From: Thermococcus sp.
GTDB taxonomy: Archaea > Methanobacteriota_B > Thermococci > Thermococcales > Thermococcaceae
Reading direction: 5' to 3'
Assembly (NCBI GenBank): GCA_027075325.1
Contig: JALTBN010000051.1
Span: forward strand, 154,745-218,744
Length of the DNA stretch: 64,000 bases
Under the pieces are notes generated by a model, which was not told the origin of the DNA, made no database searches, and saw only the letters and a list, made by a program, of their open reading frames with translations. Made by a program: the position numbers and the translations under genes. Below are positions 7,270 through 18,412 of the stretch, in pieces (positions within the stretch are counted from its first letter, which is position 1; every line of letters begins with the position of its first letter).

Positions 7270-9945
7270 TCAGAAGAAGAGAACCACGGCGTCCCCAACG
7301 ACCGCGGTCTCGACTTCCTCGCCCTCGCTGAACACCGCCTTCCTGAGCACGATGTCGTCCTTAGTCAGCTCAACTTTCTGGCCGTCAACCTCGAATTCAA
7401 CTTTTCCGTTCTCCTTGAGGGCCTTCGCCACTTCTTCAGCGTTCTCCTTGAGGTAAGCGGTTATCTTTGGCACAAGCTTGCCGTAGCGCGGCCCAACGGT
7501 TCTGAAATTCGGCTTGATTTCGATGATTCTTTCCTCGAGTTCGGGCTCCCCTTTGATAATCTCAAGTCTCTCGATGTTCATGGTTCCGGCGATGTCCTTC
7601 TCTATGGCCTTGAGCATATCGTAGGAATCTGTGGCGTATATTGCCACGTGCTTGAGCTTCGCATTTAGAGCGAGGCCGTGGCCGTTCTTGTAGCGCCTCA
7701 TGACGCCGACTATTTCTCGGGCCAGCTCGCCGAGCTTCTCAGCCTCCTCGTCTATCTTCGCTTCATCGTACTTTGGCCACTCAAGGAGGTGCACGCTCTT
7801 CGCCCCGACGTGCTCCTTGAACATCCCCTGGTAGAGTTCTTCCGTGATGTGCGGCGTGAGAGGCGCGAGCAGGAGCATCACGTTGTAGAGCAGCTCGTAG
7901 AGTGCCGCTTTAGCTTTGAGCTTGCTCTCCTCGTCGTCGCCGTAGAGGCGGTACTTGATCATCTCGATGTAGTCATCGGCAACCTCGTGCCAGACGAAGT
8001 TTATCAGCTCGCGCGTGAGGAGGTTGAAGCGGTACTTCTCCATCTCTTCAGTGGCGAACTTTATCAGCCCGTGGAGCCTGCTGAGAATCCAGCGGTCGAG
8101 CGGCTCAAGCTCTGACGGCGCTTTAGTCGGGTCGAAGTTCTCCAAATGACGCTCGGCGAAGCGGTAGATGTTCCAGACCTTCTGGAGGAAGCGGTAGTTG
8201 TAGTCAACCGTCTCCCACTTGAACGGGTGGTCCTCCCCGGGCGGGGCTAAGGCAGTCCAGAGCCTAAGAGCGTCGGCGCCGTACTTCGGAATGACCTCGT
8301 CCGGCGCGACCACGTTGCCGTAGCTCTTGCTCATCTTCCTTCCGTCCGGTCCGGCGACCATACCGTTGATGAGGATGTCGTCCCAGGGCCTCTCGCCGGT
8401 GAGAACCCAGGTCCTGAATATCGTGTAGAACGCCCACGTCCTGATGATGTCGGTTCCCTGCGGCCTCAGAGCGGTCGGGAAGTTGTGCTCGAACCAGCGC
8501 TTTCCTTCCTCGTCGCCCCTTACAGCGTCGTACCAGCGGCTTATCATCAGCGCGCTCATGCTCGAGTCGACCCAGCAGTCGAGGACATCGGTTACAGGCT
8601 CCGGATCGCTTCCGTCGGAGCACTTCCTCGGCGGCTCGTCGAAGCGCGGGTCAACCGGTAAATCATCCTCGTTGGGCAGGATTATCTCACCGTTCTTGCA
8701 GACCCAGAAGGGGATGGGCGTTCCAAAGACGCGCTGCCTGCTTATGACCCAGTCCCAGTCCATCGACTCGGCCCAGTCCTTCAGGCGGAGGAACATATCT
8801 TCGGGATACCAGTTGATCTGCTCCGCCACCTTAACGATTTCATCGGTGAAGTCCCTCACCTTGATGAACCACTGCTTCTTTGGAAGGAGTTCGATCGGGG
8901 CCATACATGAGCTTCTCTCGGTGTGCCTCAGAACGCGGTGCTTTATCTTCTCCCTCTTGTAGAGCAGTCCCTGCTTCTCAAGGTCTTCGGCTATCTTCTT
9001 CCTCGCCTCCTCGGTCTTGAGGCCCTCGTATGGCCCGGCGTTCTCGTTCATGGTGCCGTCCTCGTTGATCGCTATGATTACCGGCAGGCTGTAGCGCTTC
9101 TGCCAGACGACGTCCTGCTCGTCACCGTAGGTACAGTTGTAGACCGCTCCAGTTCCGAAGGTCGGATCAACGTCGGCATCGGCTATAACGGGCACTTCCC
9201 TCTCGAATATCGGGAGCTTCACCTTCTTGCCGACGACGTCTTTATAGCGCTCGTCATCCGGGTGGACGAAGACGGCAACACAGGCGGGCATTAGCTCTGG
9301 CCTCGTCGTCGCTATGGGCACGTGGCCGGAGCCGTCGGCGAGCGGGAGCTTGATGTAGTAGAGGAAGCCGTCCTCCTCGACGTAGCCGACTTCAGCCTTT
9401 GCCAAACTCGTCCTGCAGCGCGGGCACCAGTAGACCGGGTGCTCGTCGCGGTAGAGCATCCCCTTCTTGTAGAACTCGAGGAGGGACTTCTGGACTGCAG
9501 CCTTGTACCAGTCGTCCATGGTGTGGTACTCAAGGTCCCAGTCGGCTGAATAACCTATGCGGATGAACTGGTTGCGCATTGCCTCAATGGCCTGCCAGGT
9601 CCACTCGATGCACTTCTGCAGGAACTTCTCTGGCTGGTCCTTGCTTATTCCGAACTCCTTCTCGACCTTCAGCTCGGTCGGAAGGCCGTGGTTGTCGAAG
9701 CCCTGTGGGAAGAGCACGTTGTAGCCGGTCATCCTCTTGTAGCGCGCCACGATGTCGATCCAGGTGTGGCTGAGCACGTGGCCGAGGTGGAGCGTTCCGC
9801 TTGTGAACGGGGGAGGGGTGTCTATAGCGTAAGCGGGCCTCTTCTCGTCCAGCTCGTATTTGTAGATCTTCTCATCCAGCCAGAACTTCTGCCATTTCGG
9901 CTCAATCTCGTTGGGGTCGTAGGTCTTGGGAAGCATAGCCATCAC
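7270..9945 (-). CDS. valS: valyl-tRNA synthetase
   Basis: Class I aaRS HIGH-like (TLHLGHVLSHT) and KMSKS motifs, RPQGTDIIRTWAFYTIFR; 891 aa. Confidence 0.95.
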   Translation of the reverse strand: MMAMLPKTYDPNEIEPKWQKFWLDEKIYKYELDEKRPAYAIDTPPPFTSGTLHLGHVLSHTWIDIVARYKRMTGYNVLFPQGFDNHGLPTELKVEKEFGISKDQPEKFLQKCIEWTWQAIEAMRNQFIRIGYSADWDLEYHTMDDWYKAAVQKSLLEFYKKGMLYRDEHPVYWCPRCRTSLAKAEVGYVEEDGFLYYIKLPLADGSGHVPIATTRPELMPACVAVFVHPDDERYKDVVGKKVKLPIFEREVPVIADADVDPTFGTGAVYNCTYGDEQDVVWQKRYSLPVIIAINEDGTMNENAGPYEGLKTEEARKKIAEDLEKQGLLYKREKIKHRVLRHTERSSCMAPIELLPKKQWFIKVRDFTDEIVKVAEQINWYPEDMFLRLKDWAESMDWDWVISRQRVFGTPIPFWVCKNGEIILPNEDDLPVDPRFDEPPRKCSDGSDPEPVTDVLDCWVDSSMSALMISRWYDAVRGDEEGKRWFEHNFPTALRPQGTDIIRTWAFYTIFRTWVLTGERPWDDILINGMVAGPDGRKMSKSYGNVVAPDEVIPKYGADALRLWTALAPPGEDHPFKWETVDYNYRFLQKVWNIYRFAERHLENFDPTKAPSELEPLDRWILSRLHGLIKFATEEMEKYRFNLLTRELINFVWHEVADDYIEMIKYRLYGDDEESKLKAKAALYELLYNVMLLLAPLTPHITEELYQGMFKEHVGAKSVHLLEWPKYDEAKIDEEAEKLGELAREIVGVMRRYKNGHGLALNAKLKHVAIYATDSYDMLKAIEKDIAGTMNIERLEIIKGEPELEERIIEIKPNFRTVGPRYGKLVPKITAYLKENAEEVAKALKENGKVEFEVDGQKVELTKDDIVLRKAVFSEGEEVETAVVGDAVVLFF

Positions 9946-10311
9946 CTTTTCGGTTTTTTGAAGATGGAATACCCTCAGAAGGGTGGCTTAAAAACTTTGA
10001 CGGTGGCGCCAGAATCAAGGCTACCCTAAAAGGGCGGAACACCTGGGGTTCAGGGTTCGAAACCAGTGCTACGGTGGACGATAGGCATCACCAGGGTATA
10101 GAAATGGGCAGGGGTTTAAAAATTTTGGGGTACCACGAACTCCGCGGCGGGAGCTTCACGGGCAATTAAACATTAAAAAATTAAAAACATGATTAAATAA
10201 TTAAATTGAGCATTTAATGATGCCTGTCTCATGAAGTTCCCCGAAGAAGACGGAATAACAGGATAATTTATCCATCGGCGGGTTTTTAAAATGCCTTCAA
10301 AACCCGTTGAT

Positions 10312-11571
10312 ATGATAGAAGTTTCCCTCCCCCATGTGAGCTTTGAGGACACCGGTGAGAGCATAAGGCTGGTGTGGCGGGAAACCCTCTACGCCGACTT
10401 CGACAGGAGGGAGCTCGCGAGGGCCATCAGAAAGAAATACCAGGTAAAACCTGAGCTCATCGTGAAGGATGGGAAGCTCTTCATCAACACCGATTATCCC
10501 GGGATCGAGAAGTACCTGGCCATTTACATCCAGAACAACCTTGGGGCGCTTCTCAGGAACAGGTACACGGGCAGAAAAGTGTTGTACATCCATGAGGGAT
10601 TTGACGTCCCGCTCTTAGGCTACAACGCCTTTGGTCTCATCGATAGGGGAACAAACCTGATTCAAATCAGAGGAGCGAGCGGCTGCAACCTCAGCTGCAT
10701 CTTCTGCTCCGTTGATGAGGGGCCGTATTCGCGAACGAGAAAGCTGGACTACGTGGTGGACATCGATTACCTGATGAAGTGGTTCGACGAGGTCGCGAGG
10801 ATAAAGGGCAAGGGTCTGGAAGCCCACCTCGACGGCCAGGGAGAGCCGCTCATCTACCCCTTCCGCGTTGAGCTCGTGCAGGCGCTCAGAGAGCATCCAA
10901 ACGTTTCGGTAATCTCAATGCAGAGCAACGGAACGCTCCTGAACGATAGGCTGGTCGAGGAGCTGGCGGAGGCGGGCCTCGACAGGGTAAACCTCTCGAT
11001 ACATTCCCTTGATCCTGGCAAGGCAAGGATGCTCATGGGGATGAAGAGCTACGATCTGGAGCACGTCCTGGAAATGGCCGAAGCACTGGTAAACGCTGGA
11101 ATTGACGTCCTCATAGCCCCAGTGATAATATTCGGGATAAACGACGACGAGGCCGAGTCCTTCATAGAGTTCGCGAGGAAAATAGGTGCTGGAAAGCGTT
11201 GGCCGGCCCTCGGCTTCCAGAACTACGTCCCCTACAAGTTTGGGAGAAACCCGGTTATAGCGAAGGTTAAGCCTTTCAAGGAGTTCTACGGGTGGCTCCG
11301 TTCACTGGAGGAAAAGACCGGGATGAGGCCGCTTGTCCTGAAGCCGAAGCACTTTGGTATGGAAAGGCGGGAGTTCATCCCCCTGGCTTTCAGACCGGGA
11401 GAAATCGTTAAGGCCGAAGTGGTTCTTCCGGGCAGAATAAAGGGTGAAATGATAGCAAAGGCAAGGAACAGGCTGATAGAGGTTATAAATACGAAGGCCC
11501 AAGTAGGGGACATGATAAAGGTCAGGATAGTGAGGACGAGGCACGGGATATACATAGGAACCGAGGTTTAG
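10312..11571 (+). CDS. radical SAM protein with C-terminal TRAM-like domain
   Basis: CNLSCIFC motif; C-terminus EVVLPGRIKGEMIAKARNRLIEVINTKAQVGDMIKVRIVRTRHGIYIGTEV resembles TRAM. Start moved to 10312 because tttttaaaa sits about 25 nt upstream of that ATG and abuts the ORF-track ATG at 10291. Confidence 0.85.
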   Translation: MIEVSLPHVSFEDTGESIRLVWRETLYADFDRRELARAIRKKYQVKPELIVKDGKLFINTDYPGIEKYLAIYIQNNLGALLRNRYTGRKVLYIHEGFDVPLLGYNAFGLIDRGTNLIQIRGASGCNLSCIFCSVDEGPYSRTRKLDYVVDIDYLMKWFDEVARIKGKGLEAHLDGQGEPLIYPFRVELVQALREHPNVSVISMQSNGTLLNDRLVEELAEAGLDRVNLSIHSLDPGKARMLMGMKSYDLEHVLEMAEALVNAGIDVLIAPVIIFGINDDEAESFIEFARKIGAGKRWPALGFQNYVPYKFGRNPVIAKVKPFKEFYGWLRSLEEKTGMRPLVLKPKHFGMERREFIPLAFRPGEIVKAEVVLPGRIKGEMIAKARNRLIEVINTKAQVGDMIKVRIVRTRHGIYIGTEV

Positions 11572-11597
11572 GGCAAACTTTAATACCCCCACTCTGT

Positions 11598-11614
11598 ACT
11601 CACTGAAGGTGATA
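11598..11614. promoter_or_regulatory. TGM-like operator (ACTCAC-TGAAG-GTGATA) upstream of the GH13 gene
   Basis: Right half matches TATCAC-N5-GTGATA exactly; left half 4/6; spacer is 5 nt; lies downstream of TATA-like actttaata (~11577-11585). Confidence 0.4.
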
Positions 11615-11617
11615 TAT

Positions 11618-13987
11618 GTGCGGAAAGCATTTCTACTTGCCGTAACGTTCTTTCTCATAGGGAGCGTTTTTGCTGCAGGCTGCCTGAGCGGCAGCGGAGG
11701 GCAGACTCAAAGCCCCTCCCAGAGTCGCAGTTCCGTGACGGCCCCCACTACAACCTCCGAACTCAGCGGAACAGGTACCTCAACCTCCACCACTTCTACT
11801 TCTATAAGAGAAACAACCACCACAACATCCAGAGCAGGGACCACTTCAGGCACTTCCACGACTTCCACAACGTCAACGGCCCCTGCTGATGGGACCGGGT
11901 TCGTTCTTCCTGAGGGGCACCCGCGGGTATACGTTGGCTCCTCCGGCTCTTCATGCCCAACGGGAAAGGTTCTTGTGGAGTTCGTATACACCCCAAAGAA
12001 CCTGACGCCCCGGATAGTCAGCGTTAGGGGCTCCTTCAACGACTGGGGCCAGTGGTATATGCGGAAGACGGCAAACGGCACTTGGATTCTCAGGACCTGC
12101 CTCAAACCCGGAAATTATCAGTACAAGTTCTTTATCGACGGAAAATGGGTCAAAGATATGTCCAAGGTCGATCCCACTGCCGATGGCTACGCGGACGATG
12201 GATATGGAGGCAAAAACGCAGTTAAGGTTGTTAGCGGCTTATCTACACTGGCCATAGACTTCAGGCCCGAAAGGCCTCCCTACCTTTCGATTGCTGACAA
12301 TAGGACAGTAGTGAGATTTCAGGTAGGGAGGGGACTTATCGAGAACGCCACCCTCGTTACGAGCATCGGGACATTCAAGATGGAGAGACAGGTTTGGTGG
12401 AGCTCGGGTGAGGTGTGGAGGGGGGAGGTTCCCGCGGTGGAACCCTTCGAGTACTACTTCACGATCCAGGCCAACGGCTCAAGCTACGAGGTTTTCAACA
12501 GTAGTAACGAGCCCTTCTTTAAGTTCGACGGGAAAGACCGGTTTCCACAGCTCCAGTGGGTGAGCACGGGCGTTGGATATCAGATATTTCCGGACAGGTT
12601 CTACAACGGCAACAGGAGCAACGATGCCCTTGCCCTCGACCACGATGAGCTCATCCTCAATCAGGTTAGTCCCGGAAAGCCGATACTCTCCAACTGGAGC
12701 GATCCCATAACGCCCCTTCACTGCTGCCACCAGTACTTCGGCGGCGACATAGCAGGAATCACTCAGAAGCTCGACTACCTGCAGTCCCTCGGCGTCACCC
12801 TCATCTACCTGAACCCCATCTTCCTCTCCGGGAGCGCCCACGGCTACGACACCTATGACTACTACAGGCTCGACCCGAAGTTCGGAACCGACGAGGAGCT
12901 GAGAACCTTCCTGAATGAGGCCCACAAAAGCGGAATAAGGGTTATCTTTGACTTCGTGCCCGACCACACGGGAATAGGCCACTGGGCGTTCATCGACGTC
13001 TGGAAGAGGGGTAATCAGAGCCCCTACTGGGACTGGTACTTCGTCAAGAAATGGCCCTTCAAACTTGGTGACGGGAGCGCCTACACGGGCTGGTGGGGGA
13101 TAGGGAGCCTCCCGAAGCTCAACACCGAAAACCCTAAGGTGAAGGAGTACCTCATGAACGCAGCTCTCAAGTGGCTTGACTTCGGCTTCGACGGCTTCAG
13201 AGTTGACGTTCCAAACGACCTCGTTAACGCGGACGAGTTCTTCCGCGAGCTCAGGGCGAAGGTGAAGGCGAAACACCCAGATGCATATATGGTCGGCGAA
13301 ATCTGGACTCTATCCCCTGACTGGGTGGACGGGAGTAAGTTTGACTCCCTGATGAACTACGCCTTGGGAAAGGACATCCTGCTGCCCTACGCGAGGGGTT
13401 CCCTGAGCGGAAAGGCCACCATGAACCTCCTCGGAAAATACTACGCAGCTTACGGTGAGAACGTCGCTGCCATGGGTTTCAATCTCGTGGATTCTCACGA
13501 CACCTCAAGGGTTCTCACGGACCTTGGGGGAGGAAAACTCGGCGACAAACCCGACCAGGAGGCCATCCAGCGGCAGAAGCTTCTCTCCGCCCTTCTTTAC
13601 ACCCTCCCAGGGATGCCAGTAACTTTCCAGGGTGACGAGTGCGCATTCCTCGGCGACAAGTCACACTACGACGAGCAGCGCTACCCCTTCCAGTGGGAGA
13701 AGTGCAACGGGGACATGCTTAGACACTACCGCTCACTGGCCGAGCTGCGGAAGAGCGTCCCGGCTCTAACGAGTAGCAAGATACTGTTTTACAGGACACA
13801 GGGAAGTGTACTGTCCTTCTTTAGGGGGCACAACAACGAGGTGCTCGTCATAGCCAACAACGGTGGGAGAAGCGAACTTGAGCTCCCAGAGGGAACGTGG
13901 AAGGAGATATGGCCCGAAAAGGGGAAGGAGTTTAAGGAGAGCGTTGAAATCCCGGCGGTTTCCTTGGTTGTTCTTGAGAGGGGATAA
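11618..13987 (+). CDS. GH13 alpha-amylase/pullulanase-type lipoprotein with CBM48-like N-terminal region
   Basis: Lipobox AAGC, Ser/Thr-rich linker, VRGSFNDWGQWYMRKTANGTW, GH13 motifs DFVPDHTG, DGFRVDVPN, VGEIW, LVDSHDTSR. GTG at 11618 follows aaggtgat. Confidence 0.9.
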   Translation: MRKAFLLAVTFFLIGSVFAAGCLSGSGGQTQSPSQSRSSVTAPTTTSELSGTGTSTSTTSTSIRETTTTTSRAGTTSGTSTTSTTSTAPADGTGFVLPEGHPRVYVGSSGSSCPTGKVLVEFVYTPKNLTPRIVSVRGSFNDWGQWYMRKTANGTWILRTCLKPGNYQYKFFIDGKWVKDMSKVDPTADGYADDGYGGKNAVKVVSGLSTLAIDFRPERPPYLSIADNRTVVRFQVGRGLIENATLVTSIGTFKMERQVWWSSGEVWRGEVPAVEPFEYYFTIQANGSSYEVFNSSNEPFFKFDGKDRFPQLQWVSTGVGYQIFPDRFYNGNRSNDALALDHDELILNQVSPGKPILSNWSDPITPLHCCHQYFGGDIAGITQKLDYLQSLGVTLIYLNPIFLSGSAHGYDTYDYYRLDPKFGTDEELRTFLNEAHKSGIRVIFDFVPDHTGIGHWAFIDVWKRGNQSPYWDWYFVKKWPFKLGDGSAYTGWWGIGSLPKLNTENPKVKEYLMNAALKWLDFGFDGFRVDVPNDLVNADEFFRELRAKVKAKHPDAYMVGEIWTLSPDWVDGSKFDSLMNYALGKDILLPYARGSLSGKATMNLLGKYYAAYGENVAAMGFNLVDSHDTSRVLTDLGGGKLGDKPDQEAIQRQKLLSALLYTLPGMPVTFQGDECAFLGDKSHYDEQRYPFQWEKCNGDMLRHYRSLAELRKSVPALTSSKILFYRTQGSVLSFFRGHNNEVLVIANNGGRSELELPEGTWKEIWPEKGKEFKESVEIPAVSLVVLERG

Positions 13988-14000
13988 TCTCCCCTTCTTT

Positions 14001-14555
14001 TCAAAGACCCGCAAGCTGAGGGGTTACAAAGGCCTCAATGAACGCTGCCAGTAGAAGCATTCCTATGGCGATTGCGTAAAACCTGAGGGACTCCATCGCC
14101 AGCTCTCTGCCGCCACCGCGAAGCAGGGCTCTGTAGAGCAGAACACCTGAGGAAGCGGCAAGGAGTATCGCGGGAATCTCAACTATCCCGTGCGGCAGGA
14201 TGCCCATAATCATCCTCTGAAAGCTGAGGGCTCCAGAATGAACAAGATACGTGGCTACAACACCCAGTATCAACCCGTTAAAAGCGACGACGAGGACTGG
14301 AACAATCCCGAACAGAACCCCCAAAGCGTAGGCTGTGGTGGCCACTCCGGCATTGTTGAGAAAGATGCTCACAAAGAGGTGGAATCCCGATGAATTCCCT
14401 CCGACTTTTTTGAGGAGGGCCTTTGCGAGTTCCCCCGTGAACTTTCCCGCGAAGTCAGGGTTAAGGTAGACGATGAGAGCACCGACCAAGGTGAACCCAA
14501 GGAAGATCGCAGTCATTAAAAGGAATATTCTCCAGATCTGGCTTCCCCTTTCCAT
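14001..14555 (-). CDS. SpoIIM/DUF95-family membrane protein
   Basis: FLNNAGVATTAYALGVLFGIVPVLVVAFNGLILG and PHGIVEIPAI motifs. Confidence 0.85.
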   Translation of the reverse strand: MERGSQIWRIFLLMTAIFLGFTLVGALIVYLNPDFAGKFTGELAKALLKKVGGNSSGFHLFVSIFLNNAGVATTAYALGVLFGIVPVLVVAFNGLILGVVATYLVHSGALSFQRMIMGILPHGIVEIPAILLAASSGVLLYRALLRGGGRELAMESLRFYAIAIGMLLLAAFIEAFVTPQLAGL

Positions 14556-14559
14556 TCAA

Positions 14560-14838
14560 TCACTTCCTGAGTGCGTTCTTCAAAGCTATCTTAAAGTCCT
14601 CAACGTTAACGTAGGGCATCTCAACATCAAGCCTCATTGCAAAGAACTCGTCCATAAGAGCTTCTATCTCATCAATCCGGTGCCCCTCCAGCTTCTGCTC
14701 AAGCTCGTGGACGGCCTCCTCTGGGTGCATGAAGAAGTCGCCGGTGATTTTGACGTGCTCCGCTATTCCGTTCTCCTCGTCGAACTCTATCCTTATGAGT
14801 CCTTTCTTCGCCTTGTGCTCGCCTATGTGGTGCTTCAT
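14560..14838 (-). CDS. lipoate-protein ligase C-terminal domain-like (LplB-type) protein
   Basis: KGLIRIEFDEENGIAEHVKITGDFFMHPEEAVHELEQKLEG resembles the LplA accessory domain; start moved to MKHH. Confidence 0.7.
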   Translation of the reverse strand: MKHHIGEHKAKKGLIRIEFDEENGIAEHVKITGDFFMHPEEAVHELEQKLEGHRIDEIEALMDEFFAMRLDVEMPYVNVEDFKIALKNALRK

Positions 14839-14910
14839 ACTACCCACCTCCAAAGTAAATTAGCGGGAGAAGTTTTTAAAGGTTGGGCCTAACTGGGGGC
14901 GGTGATGTGA

Positions 14911-16839
<1,929 letters not shown>

Positions 16840-16863
16840 TCCCTTTTCCATTTCTTCCTTCAG

Positions 16864-16898
16864 GTATCAGTACCGATACCTAGTATCGGGGGCGATAC
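16864..16898. promoter_or_regulatory. tandem palindromic operator, 2 x GTATC-N6-GATAC
   Basis: GTATCagtaccGATAC (16864-16879) and GTATCgggggcGATAC (16883-16898), 19 bp apart, upstream of the DHDPS-like gene. Confidence 0.6.
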
Positions 16899-16970
16899 TT
16901 AAATCTGAATCTGCATCTTTTACACCCCAACCCTAAAATACCTCTTCCCCTAAAACTCTCCGGTGATTCC

Positions 16971-17861
16971 ATGCGCGGTGTTATAGTTCCCCTAGTTACC
17001 CCGTTCAACGAGGACTACTCCATAGATGTCCCGGCGCTTGAGGAGCACGTTGAGTACCTCCAGAAGGCCGGCGTCCACGGGATATTCATCAACGCGACAA
17101 CTGGAGAGTTCACGAGCCTGAACACCGAGGAGATGAAGTTTCTCGCGGAGAAGGGGCGTGAACTGGTCACTTCAGCCTTCTACCTCGTGGGAACGGCATC
17201 TTCAAACACCTTCGAGGTGATCGAACTCACCAGATACGCCGGGGACATCGGCGCGGACTACGCGGTCATAGCACCGCCCTACTACTGCCCACTGGGCGAA
17301 GAGGCGCTCCTCAAGCACTACTCAATGGTGGCTGAGAAAGCGGATATTCCCATTATACTCTACAACATCCCCTCATGCGCCAACCCCCTGAGCGTCCCCC
17401 TGATCAGGCGCCTAGCCCTTGAGTACTCCAACATCGTGGGGGTGAAGGAGACGATAGACAGCGTAAACCACGTCAGGGACGTCATCCTCGAAGTCAAAGG
17501 CGAGAGAAAGGACTTTAAGGTTTTTACAGGCCTCGACCAGCACTTCCTCAACACGCTCGTCCTCGGCGGTGACGGCGGCATAATGGCCTGCGCCAACTTC
17601 GCCCCGGAGCTCCACCTCGCGGTGTGGAAGGCCTTTCAGGAGAAGCGCTTCGAGGACGCCTTTGAGGGCGCGCGCAGGCTGGCGAAGCTCTCAAAGATTT
17701 ACGATCTCGCTTCGTCCTTCGGCTCGGCGATAAAGCTCGCCATGTCAGTCAGGGGATTCTCGATAAAACCCGTCCTGAGGCCGCCCTACGTCATGGACGG
17801 CGAGGAAGTGAGGGATAAGATTAAGGAGCTCCTTGAGGAACTCTTTTCGGGGAGGTACTAA
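16971..17861 (+). CDS. dihydrodipicolinate synthase/KDG aldolase family protein
   Basis: DapA-family fold motifs: PLVTPFNEDYSID, NATTGEFTSL, YNIPSCANPLSV, VGVKETID. Confidence 0.88.
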   Translation: MRGVIVPLVTPFNEDYSIDVPALEEHVEYLQKAGVHGIFINATTGEFTSLNTEEMKFLAEKGRELVTSAFYLVGTASSNTFEVIELTRYAGDIGADYAVIAPPYYCPLGEEALLKHYSMVAEKADIPIILYNIPSCANPLSVPLIRRLALEYSNIVGVKETIDSVNHVRDVILEVKGERKDFKVFTGLDQHFLNTLVLGGDGGIMACANFAPELHLAVWKAFQEKRFEDAFEGARRLAKLSKIYDLASSFGSAIKLAMSVRGFSIKPVLRPPYVMDGEEVRDKIKELLEELFSGRY

Positions 17862-17913
17862 GGCTGTCGAAAACTACAAATACCTCCTCTCCCAATTTCC
17901 CTCCGGTGAGAGA

Positions 17914-18132
17914 ATGGAGCGTGCAGATAGGGTGAGTGTTGAGTACATAGTTAACGAGCTTGAACGCCTTAAGGTTGAGATACAGCGTTTGGAGGCCCTT
18001 TTGGTTCCCCTTGTTAAGAGTGAGCTCTCAGAGAAGGAACTTGATGAGATTGAAAGGGAAGCCCGGGAATTCAACGATGAAGACTGGGTCGATGCCGACG
18101 ATCTCGATTCTATCCTGGAGGACGGGGAATGA
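17914..18132 (+). CDS. putative RelB-like antitoxin
   Basis: Acidic small protein MERADRVSVEYIVNELERL...; ATGA overlap with the downstream RelE-like gene. Confidence 0.7.
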   Translation: MERADRVSVEYIVNELERLKVEIQRLEALLVPLVKSELSEKELDEIEREAREFNDEDWVDADDLDSILEDGE

Positions 18133-18401
18133 CGTTCGAGGTTAAGATCAAAAGGGAAGTCGTCAAGGCCCTTAAGTCCCTTTCAAAGTCCCACCGCCGA
18201 AAGTTTCTGGAGCTTAAGGATACCCTGAGGTACGAAGCTGTTCCCAGAGACAGGTTTGATATAGTCAAGCTGAGGGGCTCTGGGGATTTAGATATCTATA
18301 GGGTCAGACTGGGTGAGTATCGGGTCATATACTCTGTGAATTGGAGTGAGAAGCGGGTTCTGATACATCGACTGAAGAAAAGAGAAGACGCTTACAAATG
18401 A
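18129..18401 (+). CDS. RelE/ParE-superfamily toxin
   Basis: VKIKREVVKALKSLSKSHRRKFLELK...LRGSGDLDIYRVRLGEYRVIYSVNWSEKRVLIHRLKKREDAYK is typical of RelE. Confidence 0.85.
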   Translation: MTFEVKIKREVVKALKSLSKSHRRKFLELKDTLRYEAVPRDRFDIVKLRGSGDLDIYRVRLGEYRVIYSVNWSEKRVLIHRLKKREDAYK

Positions 18402-18412
18402 AATCGAGAGGG

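Noticed and set aside
10050-10066. tRNA T-arm-like sequence gggttcgaaacc as part of a tRNA gene
   Set aside because: Only 2-3 stem pairs form and no acceptor, D or anticodon arm could be found.
12479-13276. 265-aa minus-strand ORF inside the GH13 gene
   Set aside because: Antisense shadow of a well-supported CDS; no family motifs.
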